Source: Owenia fusiformis
Taxonomy: Eukaryota > Annelida > Polychaeta > Sabellida > Oweniidae
NCBI GenBank assembly: GCA_903813345.2
Contig: CAIIXF020000001.1
Location: forward strand, 2,296,001 to 2,360,000
Reading direction: 5' to 3'
Length of the DNA: 64,000 nt
The position numbers were made by a program, and so were the translations under genes. Below the pieces are notes generated by a model, which had not been told where the DNA came from, did no database searches, and worked only from the letters and a program-made list of their open reading frames with translations. The first letter of the stretch is position 1. The number at the start of each line of letters is the position of its first letter. Below are positions 34,401 through 46,400 of the stretch, piece after piece.

Positions 34401-37400
34401 CCTTCGATTCAAGAAAACTGAAATAAAAAATCACTAAAATAAACAAGATAATCAATCAATGGTCTCACAGAACTTTATCCATTGTTGGAAGAATAAATTT
34501 GGTAAAAAGTTTAGTAGCATCCCAATTAACAAATTTATGAATGGTTTATAAAGCACCAGACTGGACTCTGTCTTGAAAGAAATTAATTTATATTCTATAC
34601 AAATTCATGTGGAATCTAAAACCGCATCACCGCGAATGTGATTGGATCAAAAGCAAATACTTAAGACAAAGCATTGAAAATGGTGGGTTAAATATGGTGG
34701 GCATTTTTTCTCTGCAAAGTGCTGCACTATTGGTCTGTGTATCACATATAAAAAATAATGTAAAAAATTATGAGTCAAGCTGTTCCTTTAATTTATAAAA
34801 ATAATGGGACATGTAGATATATTTGATTTCAATATAAAATATGCAAAGTTGAAACCAAAATTAAAACAGCATAAAATGCCATCATTTTATGTTGATCTTG
34901 TTAAACAATGGTTAGACAATAAAAATTTACTAAATGAATTAAACAATGATGACATATTGTGGAATAACAACAGTTTGAGATATGGAAGAAACGTTACATA
35001 TTTTGAAGAATGGGTAAAATGGTATAAAGAAACTTATACATATTATAGATGAAAATGATCAAATGAGAGTTTGAAGTAGTTTGAGGAAATTTTAAATGTC
35101 ATAGGCCCAAGACCAGAGCTATGACTGCAATATAATTGTTAAAATCTTTATTGTATAATAAAACCATTGTTCATAAAAGCAATGAAAATATGTAAAATGA
35201 TATTGTAATAGCAACAGCAAAATTAAAAGATAATAAAAGTATACTAAGAATCAAACAGTACTACCTAGTATTCCCTGAAAATTTAAGAGAAGTGTGTAAC
35301 ATAGACGGTCATGAAATTGGTTTTAAGAACAGTACAATGTCTGAAAGCGCCAAGACTATTAGACAAGGTGCATTTTCATCTAGAGGAAATGTGGTAGGCG
35401 TTTAGTGTTAAAAGTGTTCTGACAAGTGTTTCTTATGTAATTTTTTATGCTGAATCCAAAAAACCATGTTGGCAAGCTGAAATATGATTATTTAACCCTT
35501 AAAATACCATGTTAGTCCCCCTACCCCCAAAATTCACCCCTATCAGGGAGAAAAAATTTGTCAACCTAAAATAACTTTGATTTTATGGTTTTTGTAAGTG
35601 AAATACATGGACATTGTATAAAATAAACATTTAAAGTATAAATGATACAGATTACTCTTAAGAAATTTGAATAAAAGCAAAAAGTATGTACCCCAGGGGG
35701 CAAATTTATGACCCATTTTTACTTTTCGTGTCATAACTTTTTTATTAGACAATGATGGAAGCTAAAAAAATCCATGTAAAAGGCATAATACCTTGTCTAC
35801 TCATCCTGCAAGAATCAAAGTAATTCCTTTGATAATTGCCTTGAAAAAAATTAGTGAGTTTAAGAAAAAATGACATTTTAGCTGGGACTGATTTTATGTG
35901 TGACTATAACTGACCCCTATTGCTTTAACATTTATCCCTCTGTATTCATATATTTGGCATTTTAGAATAAATCTAAAATATAAAACTTATTTTAGCTAAG
36001 TTTTAGGAAGATTTAAGCTTTCTAGCATGTTCAAATATTAAAAATTCATGAAATATGATGTCTAAAATTGATAAGTTATAGGTATACCCTTGGAAGACCC
36101 CTATAATTTCTTATTTATGAACATATTTGTACCAATATTAGTTTTCTAGCTTAGACAAATAATGTATGATATATCCTGGCTTGGCTTTCTGATGGTTTGA
36201 ACAATCTTAGGTGTTATCATTGAAAATTCATTCTTAAATCATAGGTCTGCAATTGATTAAATTCAAGTATACCATTAGCCTAGTATCATTCTACTTTGGG
36301 TGTCCAAAAAACAGGACCGAAGAAAAGTTAATTAACTTTGTCAATCCTGCATATTCTGCCTCAAAACTTCAGAATTATTCAGTTCATTCAGTATGAATTT
36401 TGTTGTGAAAGTTTCATGATAATCTGCCTGTGGAGTCAAAAACTACAGCACTTAACAACATATGTCCAATGTGGCCACTTCTCCTCTACATGCACAATCA
36501 AATCTGGCGACGGAAGTTGTTCAATTGTCCATGGCGTGACTAAAATCTATCTAGAGAAGTAAAACTAGTGTCAGACAAATTCTCAGATGTTCTTCAATTT
36601 TAAGTGGATAGCTTCATCAGAAGCTTTGCAATCCATGTTGGTATGTGTAGGAGAGTCATCAACAGCTTCGTTGGCTGGAGTGGTGGCCACATTGGGCATG
36701 TGTTGTAAAATGCTGTAGTTTTTTATTTACTTTATAAGCAGATTATCATTAAATGTTCACAACAAAATTCACATTAAATGAAGTAAATAATTCTGAAATA
36801 TTAAAGCAAAATATGCAAGATTGACCAAAATAATCAACTTGAACAAGCTATGATTTCATAGATTAGTTTGATGTATAACATATTCCGAGCTGACTCTCTG
36901 TTTATTTAAACCATCTAAGAGGCTTAATCATTGAAAATCATTACAAATAAAGGTCTAAACAGACAGTATTAAGGTACACTATTAGAATACCCTTATTATT
37001 TCCAGGCTTAGAGTTTATTGGTACCTACTACTGTTTCATAGCTCGGAGGTTTAATATATGATATATCCTGACTAGTTTTTCTGCAGATTTGAACCAATGA
37101 CAGGTCTTATCATTGATTATACTTTATATACTAGGTCTAAAATTGAAGTATTCAATAGAACCCTCTATGTAAATTCAAAAAAAGATTCAAAATGACATTA
37201 ACCTCAACATTAGATCTGAATAAGGATTAAAATCCTTCATAGAGCTGAACAGGGAAGACAAGACTAACTTCATTCTGGTGTTGATACATGGACCTGGTCC
37301 AAATCTTGCTATACTTCATCCAAGCCCAAAGAAAGGGAAGAGCTTCATCTCAATGCATTTCAATGCATGATCCCTTATTTCATGACCACCAAAATTATGG

Positions 37401-40400
37401 AAGGTGTGGCACAGTAAACTTAGAGGAAATGCACTAACTATTAGAATATAGTACCTACTGCAGTTGAGCGTGGATTCTTGCATTGAACTATGTGGTAAAA
37501 GGCTCTACAAATTCAATCAACCAAGTTGATTGACCCTTATGCCAGTATGCTATTGGTTAGAAGGGTGGCAGAATTGTAGGTATAACACAAAGACAATATC
37601 TGCATTGAATAGATGGGCACCGGGGTATAATCTTAGGTCACACATGGGGAGTCCAAATAAGAATGATGTTTGGACTTGTGTTTTGAGATTCCATAGAGGG
37701 GGGGGGGTGGTAATTTGCAAATCAAAACAAGAATCTATGGAAGAAGATAAAATATGTGACATGCTGCTGAAGTTTGGCATGTTTTCAGAAGATCCATTCA
37801 AGTTAATCTCCAAAGTATATGTACAAAAGATGTACTCACAGAAACAATCAACAGGCTCGACAGTTTGGCCAACAACAACTGGATGTCTTTGTGTCTTAGA
37901 GGTTGATACCAACAGGGTCAAATGAAAGACACAACATTTCTTGATCTACTGAGCAAGCACCAACATTTTTTAAACTATATGCCTAATCCCAATATAAACG
38001 AGCAGAAAGTTGTTAAGGCAGACAGGAATGTTTTGCAGAATCTTATCACTGCATATGAAGCTAACCACAGACCTGTGGGCATCAATGAAATCATGAAACA
38101 TGAGCTGATGTCTTTTCCAATAGCCCTCATTGACGAATCAAGCCAACTCAAATGTACTCTACTCCTTAACTGTTTAACAAATGGTATTGAAATGCCAACC
38201 GTAATATTTCCAATATATGATCCTTCTTACAAATTAGCATCAATAGCATCTACATCTGAGGATTTGGCTACAGTCTTCAAGGAAGCAAAACTTCAGCAGT
38301 GAAGTGTACTGTGCCCCTTCTTGCATACTTTTGGTGGTCATATCTCATGAAAAAGGGGATCATGCATTGAAATACATTGAGATGAAGCTCCCTATTTCCC
38401 TTTCTTTGGGCTATGGTGAAGCGTATCAAGATTTGGACCATGTCCATGTATTACTACCAGAATGAAAAGTAATCCTTGTCTTCCTTGTTCAGCTCTATGA
38501 AGGATTGTAATTCTGATTTACAAGAGTCATCCGAGATCACATCAATCAGTTGCTTTATTTGATTTCCAGATCCAATGTTGTGGTTAATGTCATTCTGAAT
38601 CTTTTTTGAATTTCCCATATATGGTTCTATTGGATTTAAATTTCAAAAATTGCTACTCTGCAAAAACTCTCATTAACTGAAACATCCCGCTAATTCAAAA
38701 TGTTGTCAAAGTGAGTATACGCCATTTGTCAAGAATTTCTGCCTTAACTACAAGAGTAACACAGAAAGGTTAATGGGGACAGGGGGGGGGGGATTTTTTA
38801 ATATGACTAAACATTGTTCAGGGAAGAAAACTCCATAAAATGAAGATTTGTATGAATCATTGGTACTTTTGCTCTCACGTCATGCAATTGTCAAGCTGCT
38901 TAGAATGAAATTAGCCTTGTCTTCCTAGTTCAGCTGTATGAAGAATTGTAATTCTGATTCAGATCCAGTGTTGAGGTTAATGTCATTCTGAATCTTTTTT
39001 GAATTTATTATAGAGGGTTCTATTGAATACTTCAATTTTAGACCTAGTATATTAAGTATATTCAATGATTAGACCTGTTAGGTGGTTCAAATCAGCAGAA
39101 AAACTAGTCAGAATATGTCATATATCAAACCTCCGAGCTATGAGACAGTAGTAGGTACCAATATACTCTAAGCCTGGAATTAATAAGGGTGTTCTAATAG
39201 TCTACCTTAATACTGTCCGTTTAGGCCTTTATTTGTAATGGTTTTCAATGATTAAGCCTCTTAGATGGTTAAAATCACCAGAAAGTCAGCTTGGAATATG
39301 TCATACATCAAACAACTAATCTATGAAATCATAGTTAGTTCATTTATGCTCATACCAGTAGAATGATACTAATGGTATACATGAATTTAATCGATTGCAG
39401 ACCTATGATTTAAGAATGAATTTTCAATGATAACACTTAAAAGATTGTTCAAACCACCAGAAAGCCAAGCCAGGATATATCATACATCATTTCTCTCAGC
39501 TAGAAAACTAATATTGGTACAAATATGTTCATAAATAAGAAATTATAAGGGTCTTCCAAGGGTATACGTCAATTTATCAATTTTAGACATCATATTTCAT
39601 GAATTTTTAATAGTTGAACATGATAAAAAGCTTAAATCTTCCTAAAACTTTGCTAAAATAAGTTTTATATTTTAGATTTATTCTAAAATGCTAAATATAT
39701 GAACACAGAGGGATAAATGTTAAAGCAATAGGGGTCAGTTATAGTCACACATAAAATCAGTCCCAGCTAAAATGTCATTTTTTCTTAAATTCACTAATTT
39801 TTTTCAAGGCAATTATCAAAGGAATTACTTTGATTCTTGCAGGATTAGTAGACCAGGTATTATGCCTTTTACATGGATTTTTTTAGCATCCATCATTGTC
39901 TAATAAAAAAGTTATGACACGAAAAGTAAAAAATGGGTCATAAATTTGCCCCCTGGGGTACATACTTTTTGCTTTTATTCAAATTTCTTAAGGGTAATCC
40001 GTATCATTCATACTTCAAATGTTTATTTTATACAATGTCCATGTATTTCACTTACAAAAACCATAAAATCAAAGTTATTTTAGGTTGAAGAATTTTTTCC
40101 CCCTGATAAGGGTGGATTTTTGGGGTAGGGGGACTAACATGGTATTTTAAGGGTTAAATAATCATATTTCAGCTTGCCAACATGGTTTTTTGGATTCAGC
40201 ATAAAAAGTTACATTAGAAACACTTGTCAGAACACTTTTAACACTAAACGCCTACCACATTTTACAGAGAGACCTTTTGCAGAAAAGCACCCGGTCTATA
40301 TTAGGTCTCTTTATCATAAGATAATATATAAAATATACCCAGCAAATGTATAAGATGAAAAAGAAAGAGAATAATGAATGTGAAAAATGTAAATTAAGAG

Positions 40401-43400
40401 ACACATACAAGCATTTCTTTGTTGAGTGTCCAGATATCAAACAGGTTTGGGATTGGTGAAAAAGTTTGGTCAAGATAAAAAAATATCGATCCTAGTCCAG
40501 CAGAAATAATGAAAGGGACAAAAATCAAAAAATTAATTTAGTAAGGTATTCCAGTGGCCCATAACGTTACTAGCAAATATAAAAAGGGAGGCCATGCAAA
40601 GGATAGGTATCGATATGGTGAACTGAATTCAATGTTTTTCTCTTAAACCAATTATTGAAATCATTCTGTAAAAAACACGGTCCTTTATGTAATGTTGACT
40701 TATTGACTTCAATTTCATGCAAAAATTATTTATATATATTTTATATAACTGTTTTTGTTAACTTTTTTTAGTGTTATTGCTTTTTGCTCATTTCTACCAA
40801 TTATTGAGAGTGAAATAAAATGTCTTTCCGAACCTTGTTGGAACAAAATAGCAACATTTTTTAGACCTCTCAATATTATAGTTTTACAAAGGAAATTTTG
40901 GTTGATTAAAAAAAGTATGCAAAAACTTAAAACAAAACCCCCAAAATAGATAAAAATTAAGATAAACCTTTTATTTCATTAACAAGATACTTTTTTAAAA
41001 TCAATCAAACTTTCCTTTGTACAATTACAATATTGAGAGACCTACATGTAAACACGTTGTGTTTATGTCGTTTTGTTCCAATGAGGTTCGGATAGATGTT
41101 TCATTTCATTCCGAACATATGATGCCAAGAACGAAAAAAGTGTCTGATGTGTTTTCCAAAACAATATAGAGAAAAGAATATATGTATAATTCAAATTATA
41201 ATGCTACCATCCAAAAGACGACCATTAAATTGACGATGTGTAAAATTTTCAGAATGTTTTGATGACTGGTCCAAGAGAAACGCGTTTTTAAAAAGTTCAC
41301 AATATCGATACCACTCTTTTGGAGTTTTTATTTATCTTTGAAATATTGATTAAAAAAATGTAAGTGACTAAGTGTTACACAACCTGTTGATGTTGCTAGT
41401 ATTGTATTATGCTATACTTGTCACTGGAAAGAAAAAAGGCCCTGGTATTATAAATGAAACATAGGCTGAAATTCAAAAATACCAAAATGAAATAACAAGA
41501 TAACCATTGTGCTCCGTTTGCTCTAAAATTAAATATTTATTGCAATGCCTTGCAACAAAGAACACATAGCCCTAGTGCTGAATATTCGTTCTTTGATTGA
41601 ATTGAAAATAAAAAATAATCTGTACTTATAACTTTGAAAACAGCCCATTCCCTATCAACATTCCGCTTTTTTGTATAGCACGTCTGGCACCATGTAAGAG
41701 ACAAATGCAAAAGATCGATGTCGGATAATTAACTAAATTTTGATAGTTAGGGGGAGGGTGTTATTATCCCAAATAGTTAAGCTCTGACGATATCGATTAT
41801 TGAATTCCCGGGAATCGTCATGGTCATTTTGTGATGATCCTTCACATTACTGAGCATGGTAATGGGATTGAAGGATTGGGGTTGTCACTTTGTTTCACTT
41901 CTGCTCTTTCTTACTTTTTGTAGTTACTTTGATTTATGTTGGAGTGTAGATTTTGAAAAAGGGTTGTTGTTTTAATGACCCGAGGGCACCCAAGGTGAAT
42001 GACAAACTAATGAGCATTGTGTAACAAGCCAGATAAAGAAATTGAAAGAAAGTGTGCTAAATTCAATCCCTCGTGTGGGAATCGAACCTAGACCCTTGGA
42101 TCCAAAGACTTATGCTCTACCATCTGAGGTAAAAAGGCTCAAGCCGCTACATCTGGACTGTAGTACCAACTTGCTATAAAGGATCGTGATATAGGCGAGC
42201 TAAAATTTAGAGCCATTCATTCATTATGTTCATTCATTCATTCAATATCTATTGAATTATTAGGGTCTTAAATTGTTTAATCATGGATAAAGACTTTGTA
42301 TTTGTATATATTATGTCATAAATATGTTTATACCATGGTCAGAGCAATATCAGGTATAATAGCAAGTGATAAAACACATATTTGGGACAGGGATGATATC
42401 AGGGAATGATATCGCGATTAGAGGTATGATATCAGGTTACTATATTTGCACATAGCCATCTTTAGATAGCTTTGTGTAAACTAAGTAAATATCAGGGATG
42501 ATAGATATCATTCCGGGTTAAGGTCTCATGGAAGTTAACAGGAAATGACAAAACAAAAAATGACAAAGCCATGCTGGATTTTGAAAAATTTTTTAAACCA
42601 AGATAACAGAGTTCTGTTTGGACCTCCAGTCAGTTTAACTAGTTCCACATATCATTTATATGACCGGGAACACAATTGAAATGGTCAGAATGACCATAAA
42701 CATGATAGAATAACCTTTTCAGCCCTCTGAAAATGTGACTAAAAAATAGCTAAGAGTCTGTGCTCAGGAAAGGTCACTTAACAGAATCTTTTGACTTTTT
42801 CAGAAAATGTGCCCAATATATTGCTCTAAATGATACAATTTAAACAAATTTGATATCATTCTTAGAAAAAGAAAAAATTAAAAAAAACTGAATTGAAAAT
42901 CGATCTATTTTCCTTTTTACAACAGCCATCATTGTTTCAGACAATCTTTTTAAATTTCAAAGATTGTGTCATTTAGAGCAATATATTGGACACATTTTCT
43001 GAAAAAATCAAAAGATTCTGTTGATTTACCTTTCCTGAGCACCTACTTTTAGCTATTTTTCAGTCACATTTTCAAAGGGCTGAAAAGGTTATTTTATCAT
43101 GTTTATGGTCATTCTGACCATTTCAATTGTGTTCCCAGTCATGTAAATGATATGTGGAACTAGTTAAACTGACTGGAGGTCCAAACAGAACTCTGTTATC
43201 TTGGTTCAAAAAATTTTCAAAATCCAGCATGGCTTTGTCATTTTTTGTTTTGTCATTTCCTGTTAACTTCCATGAGACGTCGAAACTTTTACAATTTTTC
43301 CAGAAAAATCATTTTTTCAAAATTTTTCATTTTTGCGTCCTTGGGAAATATTGCTATCATCCTTGTGATATTCCCCATATCAAATCCCTCCTGGTAAATA

Positions 43401-46400
43401 ACTATAGTAGCGATTTGTGTTTAATGTAGTCGTTTCGTTTCACAATTTAGTTTGTGATCTAGTATTTTCGTTCCGCAAGTAAGTGTCCATCTAGTAAGTT
43501 TCGTTTTCTCCAAATTGGAAAGTCGTTCCGAAGCTCCTATCGAGAAATTCAGGTTTGTTTGACTTTGTTCCAGACCACGGATAATGGGAAGTTTTCCATA
43601 TATAAACTGAACCTATAGATAACACGGGGGGGGGGGGTTTCTGTTACTATGCTTCGTTCTCATATAATTCAAATAGTAGTGTAAATCTAGTTGAAAGCCC
43701 ATGGAAATACTTTCAACTTTGAATTTAAAAAATAAGCAATCAAATGACGATATTGCTAGTCTACAGTATATGAAAAAATAGAAACATATGTACAACTCCT
43801 AACTTTTGTATATTTCAGATAGTTATGTATAATGTGCAGCAAAGCTATGGCCTTTTGTAATTTAGGGAGTTTCGGCCATGCTTATTTTTTCCGGAAAAAA
43901 ACATGGCACTGAGAAGCATCAAAATATAAGAGTAAATGTTTCTATTTTTACGAAGGCCCCCCACGAAGTGGGCGGAGCCTTTCGTTCTATGGACCGACTG
44001 TCGACCAGTCACGTGACCAAAAGTCCGCCATTATGGCAAATCATCAGAGCAACGATCACAACGTCATATGTTGTGTTTGTGATGAAGATATGACGTACAT
44101 GTAGTATAACATAAACTATGACATCAGTTACTTATTGCCCTATCAACTCAACAGACAAGAAAGCTAAACGTCACACATCACAGTGTTTATTATATTTTAA
44201 TTTGTGACGTCATTAACATGTTACCTAGCCAACAGAAAACAAGCAGTAAAATGTAGTTTGTTCATTGTCTTTCTCTGCGGTATTTCCATAAAAAGTGGAT
44301 CAGTTTTGTCAAAATAGCATTATGGCCTTCGTATTTTTCTAGTGTCATTTTCATTTGATATTCTTGTTAAATAATCTGTTTCAATATGGTGCTTTAATTC
44401 CTTATTTTTTAGATTCAAAGTAGTTCCAAACATTTATTTTGAAAATTTAAGGCCCATTTTCTTCAAAATTTGGCCAAAAATAAGAAAATAAGTCCTTAAA
44501 AGGCCAAATAATGTCCAAAAAGGCCCACTTATTGGGGCCTAGAATAGGCTTAGGGTTTAATCATACGTTTTTCAGGGGCGGATCTCCCGGGGGTTTCACT
44601 CCAAGATACTTCTTAATACATATGTGCCGCCCCAAAGACCCCATTTTTGAGCATTTTTTCCATTTCCACTCAGATTAGCCAATTTCCATGTTTTATGCTC
44701 AAAGCCAAAATTGGCTGTGTTGCACATACCTACCCAAATTATTTAGAGTGAACCCCCCGGGGTGGATCTGGGAATCAACAAGGGGGCCCAAAGGGGGAGC
44801 AAATGTGACCCAGGCATTATATGGATCTATCACATTTTGTGGAATTACACCAATTGTAATTATAGTGGCTTTAATGGAAAGCGCTTTACAAAATCGCCAT
44901 CCTGATTACACCAACATTTCTAAAGCGCCTAAGGAATTTTATTTTGGAATTACACCTGTCATTTCTAAAATGCCTTTCATGCACTTTTAACTATGACAGG
45001 AAATGATGGATGGGACACAAAAAATGCAAAAGGTCATCAAATTATATCGCAAAAATTGAAAGTAAGTTCACATCACTGGGAAAAGTCTCAATAACGTTTC
45101 TCTTAGATGCTAAAAGAATTCATTTATTGTACATATACACATCTGCTGGATATTCTCCATATCTACAGATTATTTGCCAGTGATGTGAACTTACTTTCAA
45201 TTTTTGCGATATAAGATGACCTATTGCATTTTTTGGGTCCCATCCATCTTTTCCTGTATTTTTGGGGTGGCCCAAATGTGCAGCATTCAAGTTACGTCTT
45301 ATTTCGTTTAGGGCAAATGGCAGGGGCGGATCTGGGAACCAACAGGGGGGAGGCAAACTTCTCGTCTGAGAAAAAAAGTTCCGCGCTTGCGCAGAAAAAA
45401 ATTGTGGGCCCTAAAACCCAAAATGGGCCCATATTTTAAAATTTTGAGGCACATTTTCTTCAAAATTTGGCCTAAACTGAAAAAATAAGGCCTTAAACGG
45501 CCAATTTATGATCAAAAAGGGCTACTTTTTGGGGCCTTAAGGCCTTTTTTGGCTCAAAATTTGTTTTGGGCACAATTTTTTTTCTGGGCCCACCCAAGGG
45601 GGGAGGGGGGCCGGGCCCCTGGGGCCCCCCCCTAGATCCGCCAGTGAATGGTAAAAACCCGGGTAAGGCATTTTACAAAAAAACGATCAGCATTACACTA
45701 CACTCTTAAAACGCCTAAGAGTTTAGGAAAAGTGCTTTTGTAAAACTGCAATCGTGATTACACCTATTTTTCAACACAAGTTAAAACCTTAGGCGCCTTT
45801 CTAAAATGCATGGTGTAATTCCAGCAACGGTCCCTTTTCCATATAGCTCTGAGATCTCGTTAAAGTCTCGTTTTAATGATGAGATTTTGGGAGATCTGCA
45901 TTTCTAACCATTAAAGACTAACATTTTCTTCTATTTGATGGCATATTTTAATTGTGTGTGTTATTTTCTATTCGAACATGACTGTATTCATGCCTTCTAT
46001 AAACTGTGAACAAAGTCAATGCTTCAGCTGAGTTATATTCGAGATCAAATTCCCTGGCTCTGTACTAAGTGTTTCGTTCAGTGCACTCATTGGTCAGTTT
46101 AGGCCGTTCCATTCTTTTCGCATCCCCCTCTCGTTTGCAAAATTCAAAATGGCAAATTGTCCGGAAGCAAAATATCCGCCGTGATTTTTTTGTTTCTGGG
46201 CAATAAAGAATTAATTTCAATAATTATCAATGTAGTAGATATGCGTGAAACCAATAAAATAGGCCGAAATGTCAATAAAAAAACTTAGTCGGGGTCAGGA
46301 GGTAAGTAAACAAATTGGAACAGCCAACCGGAAGTAGAAATGAAAAAAAAATTGGAAATGACAATGAAATTGACGATTTTGCATTATTCTGGTGAGTTTT

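Larger units (their letters stand above)
35390..40262. mobile_element. Giant foldback element, about 4.9 kb, inside the LINE
   Basis: The ends AATGTGGTAGGCGTTTAGTG and its complement near 40262 are identical. Near-complementary arms run inward for about 2 kb on each side (to about 37425 and from about 38298), round an 870-bp core with a decayed ORF. Arm identity is high but not perfect. The left arm carries an extra 0.55-kb hairpin (36305-36850). The right arm has a duplicated block (TCCAATGTTGTGGTTAATGT and TCCAGTGTTGAGGTTAATGT). No clear target duplication. Confidence 0.8.

Noticed and set aside
42068-42131. tRNA gene on the - strand
   Set aside because: A and B boxes are good, but the anticodon stem-loop pairs poorly and the sequence continues into a SINE body.
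46340-46392. [18 protein letters not shown] before GTGAGT as NPC1 first exon
   Set aside because: The donor leaves phase 1 while the acceptor at 47033 needs phase 0, and the peptide lacks a good hydrophobic core. The 31407 exon fits better.
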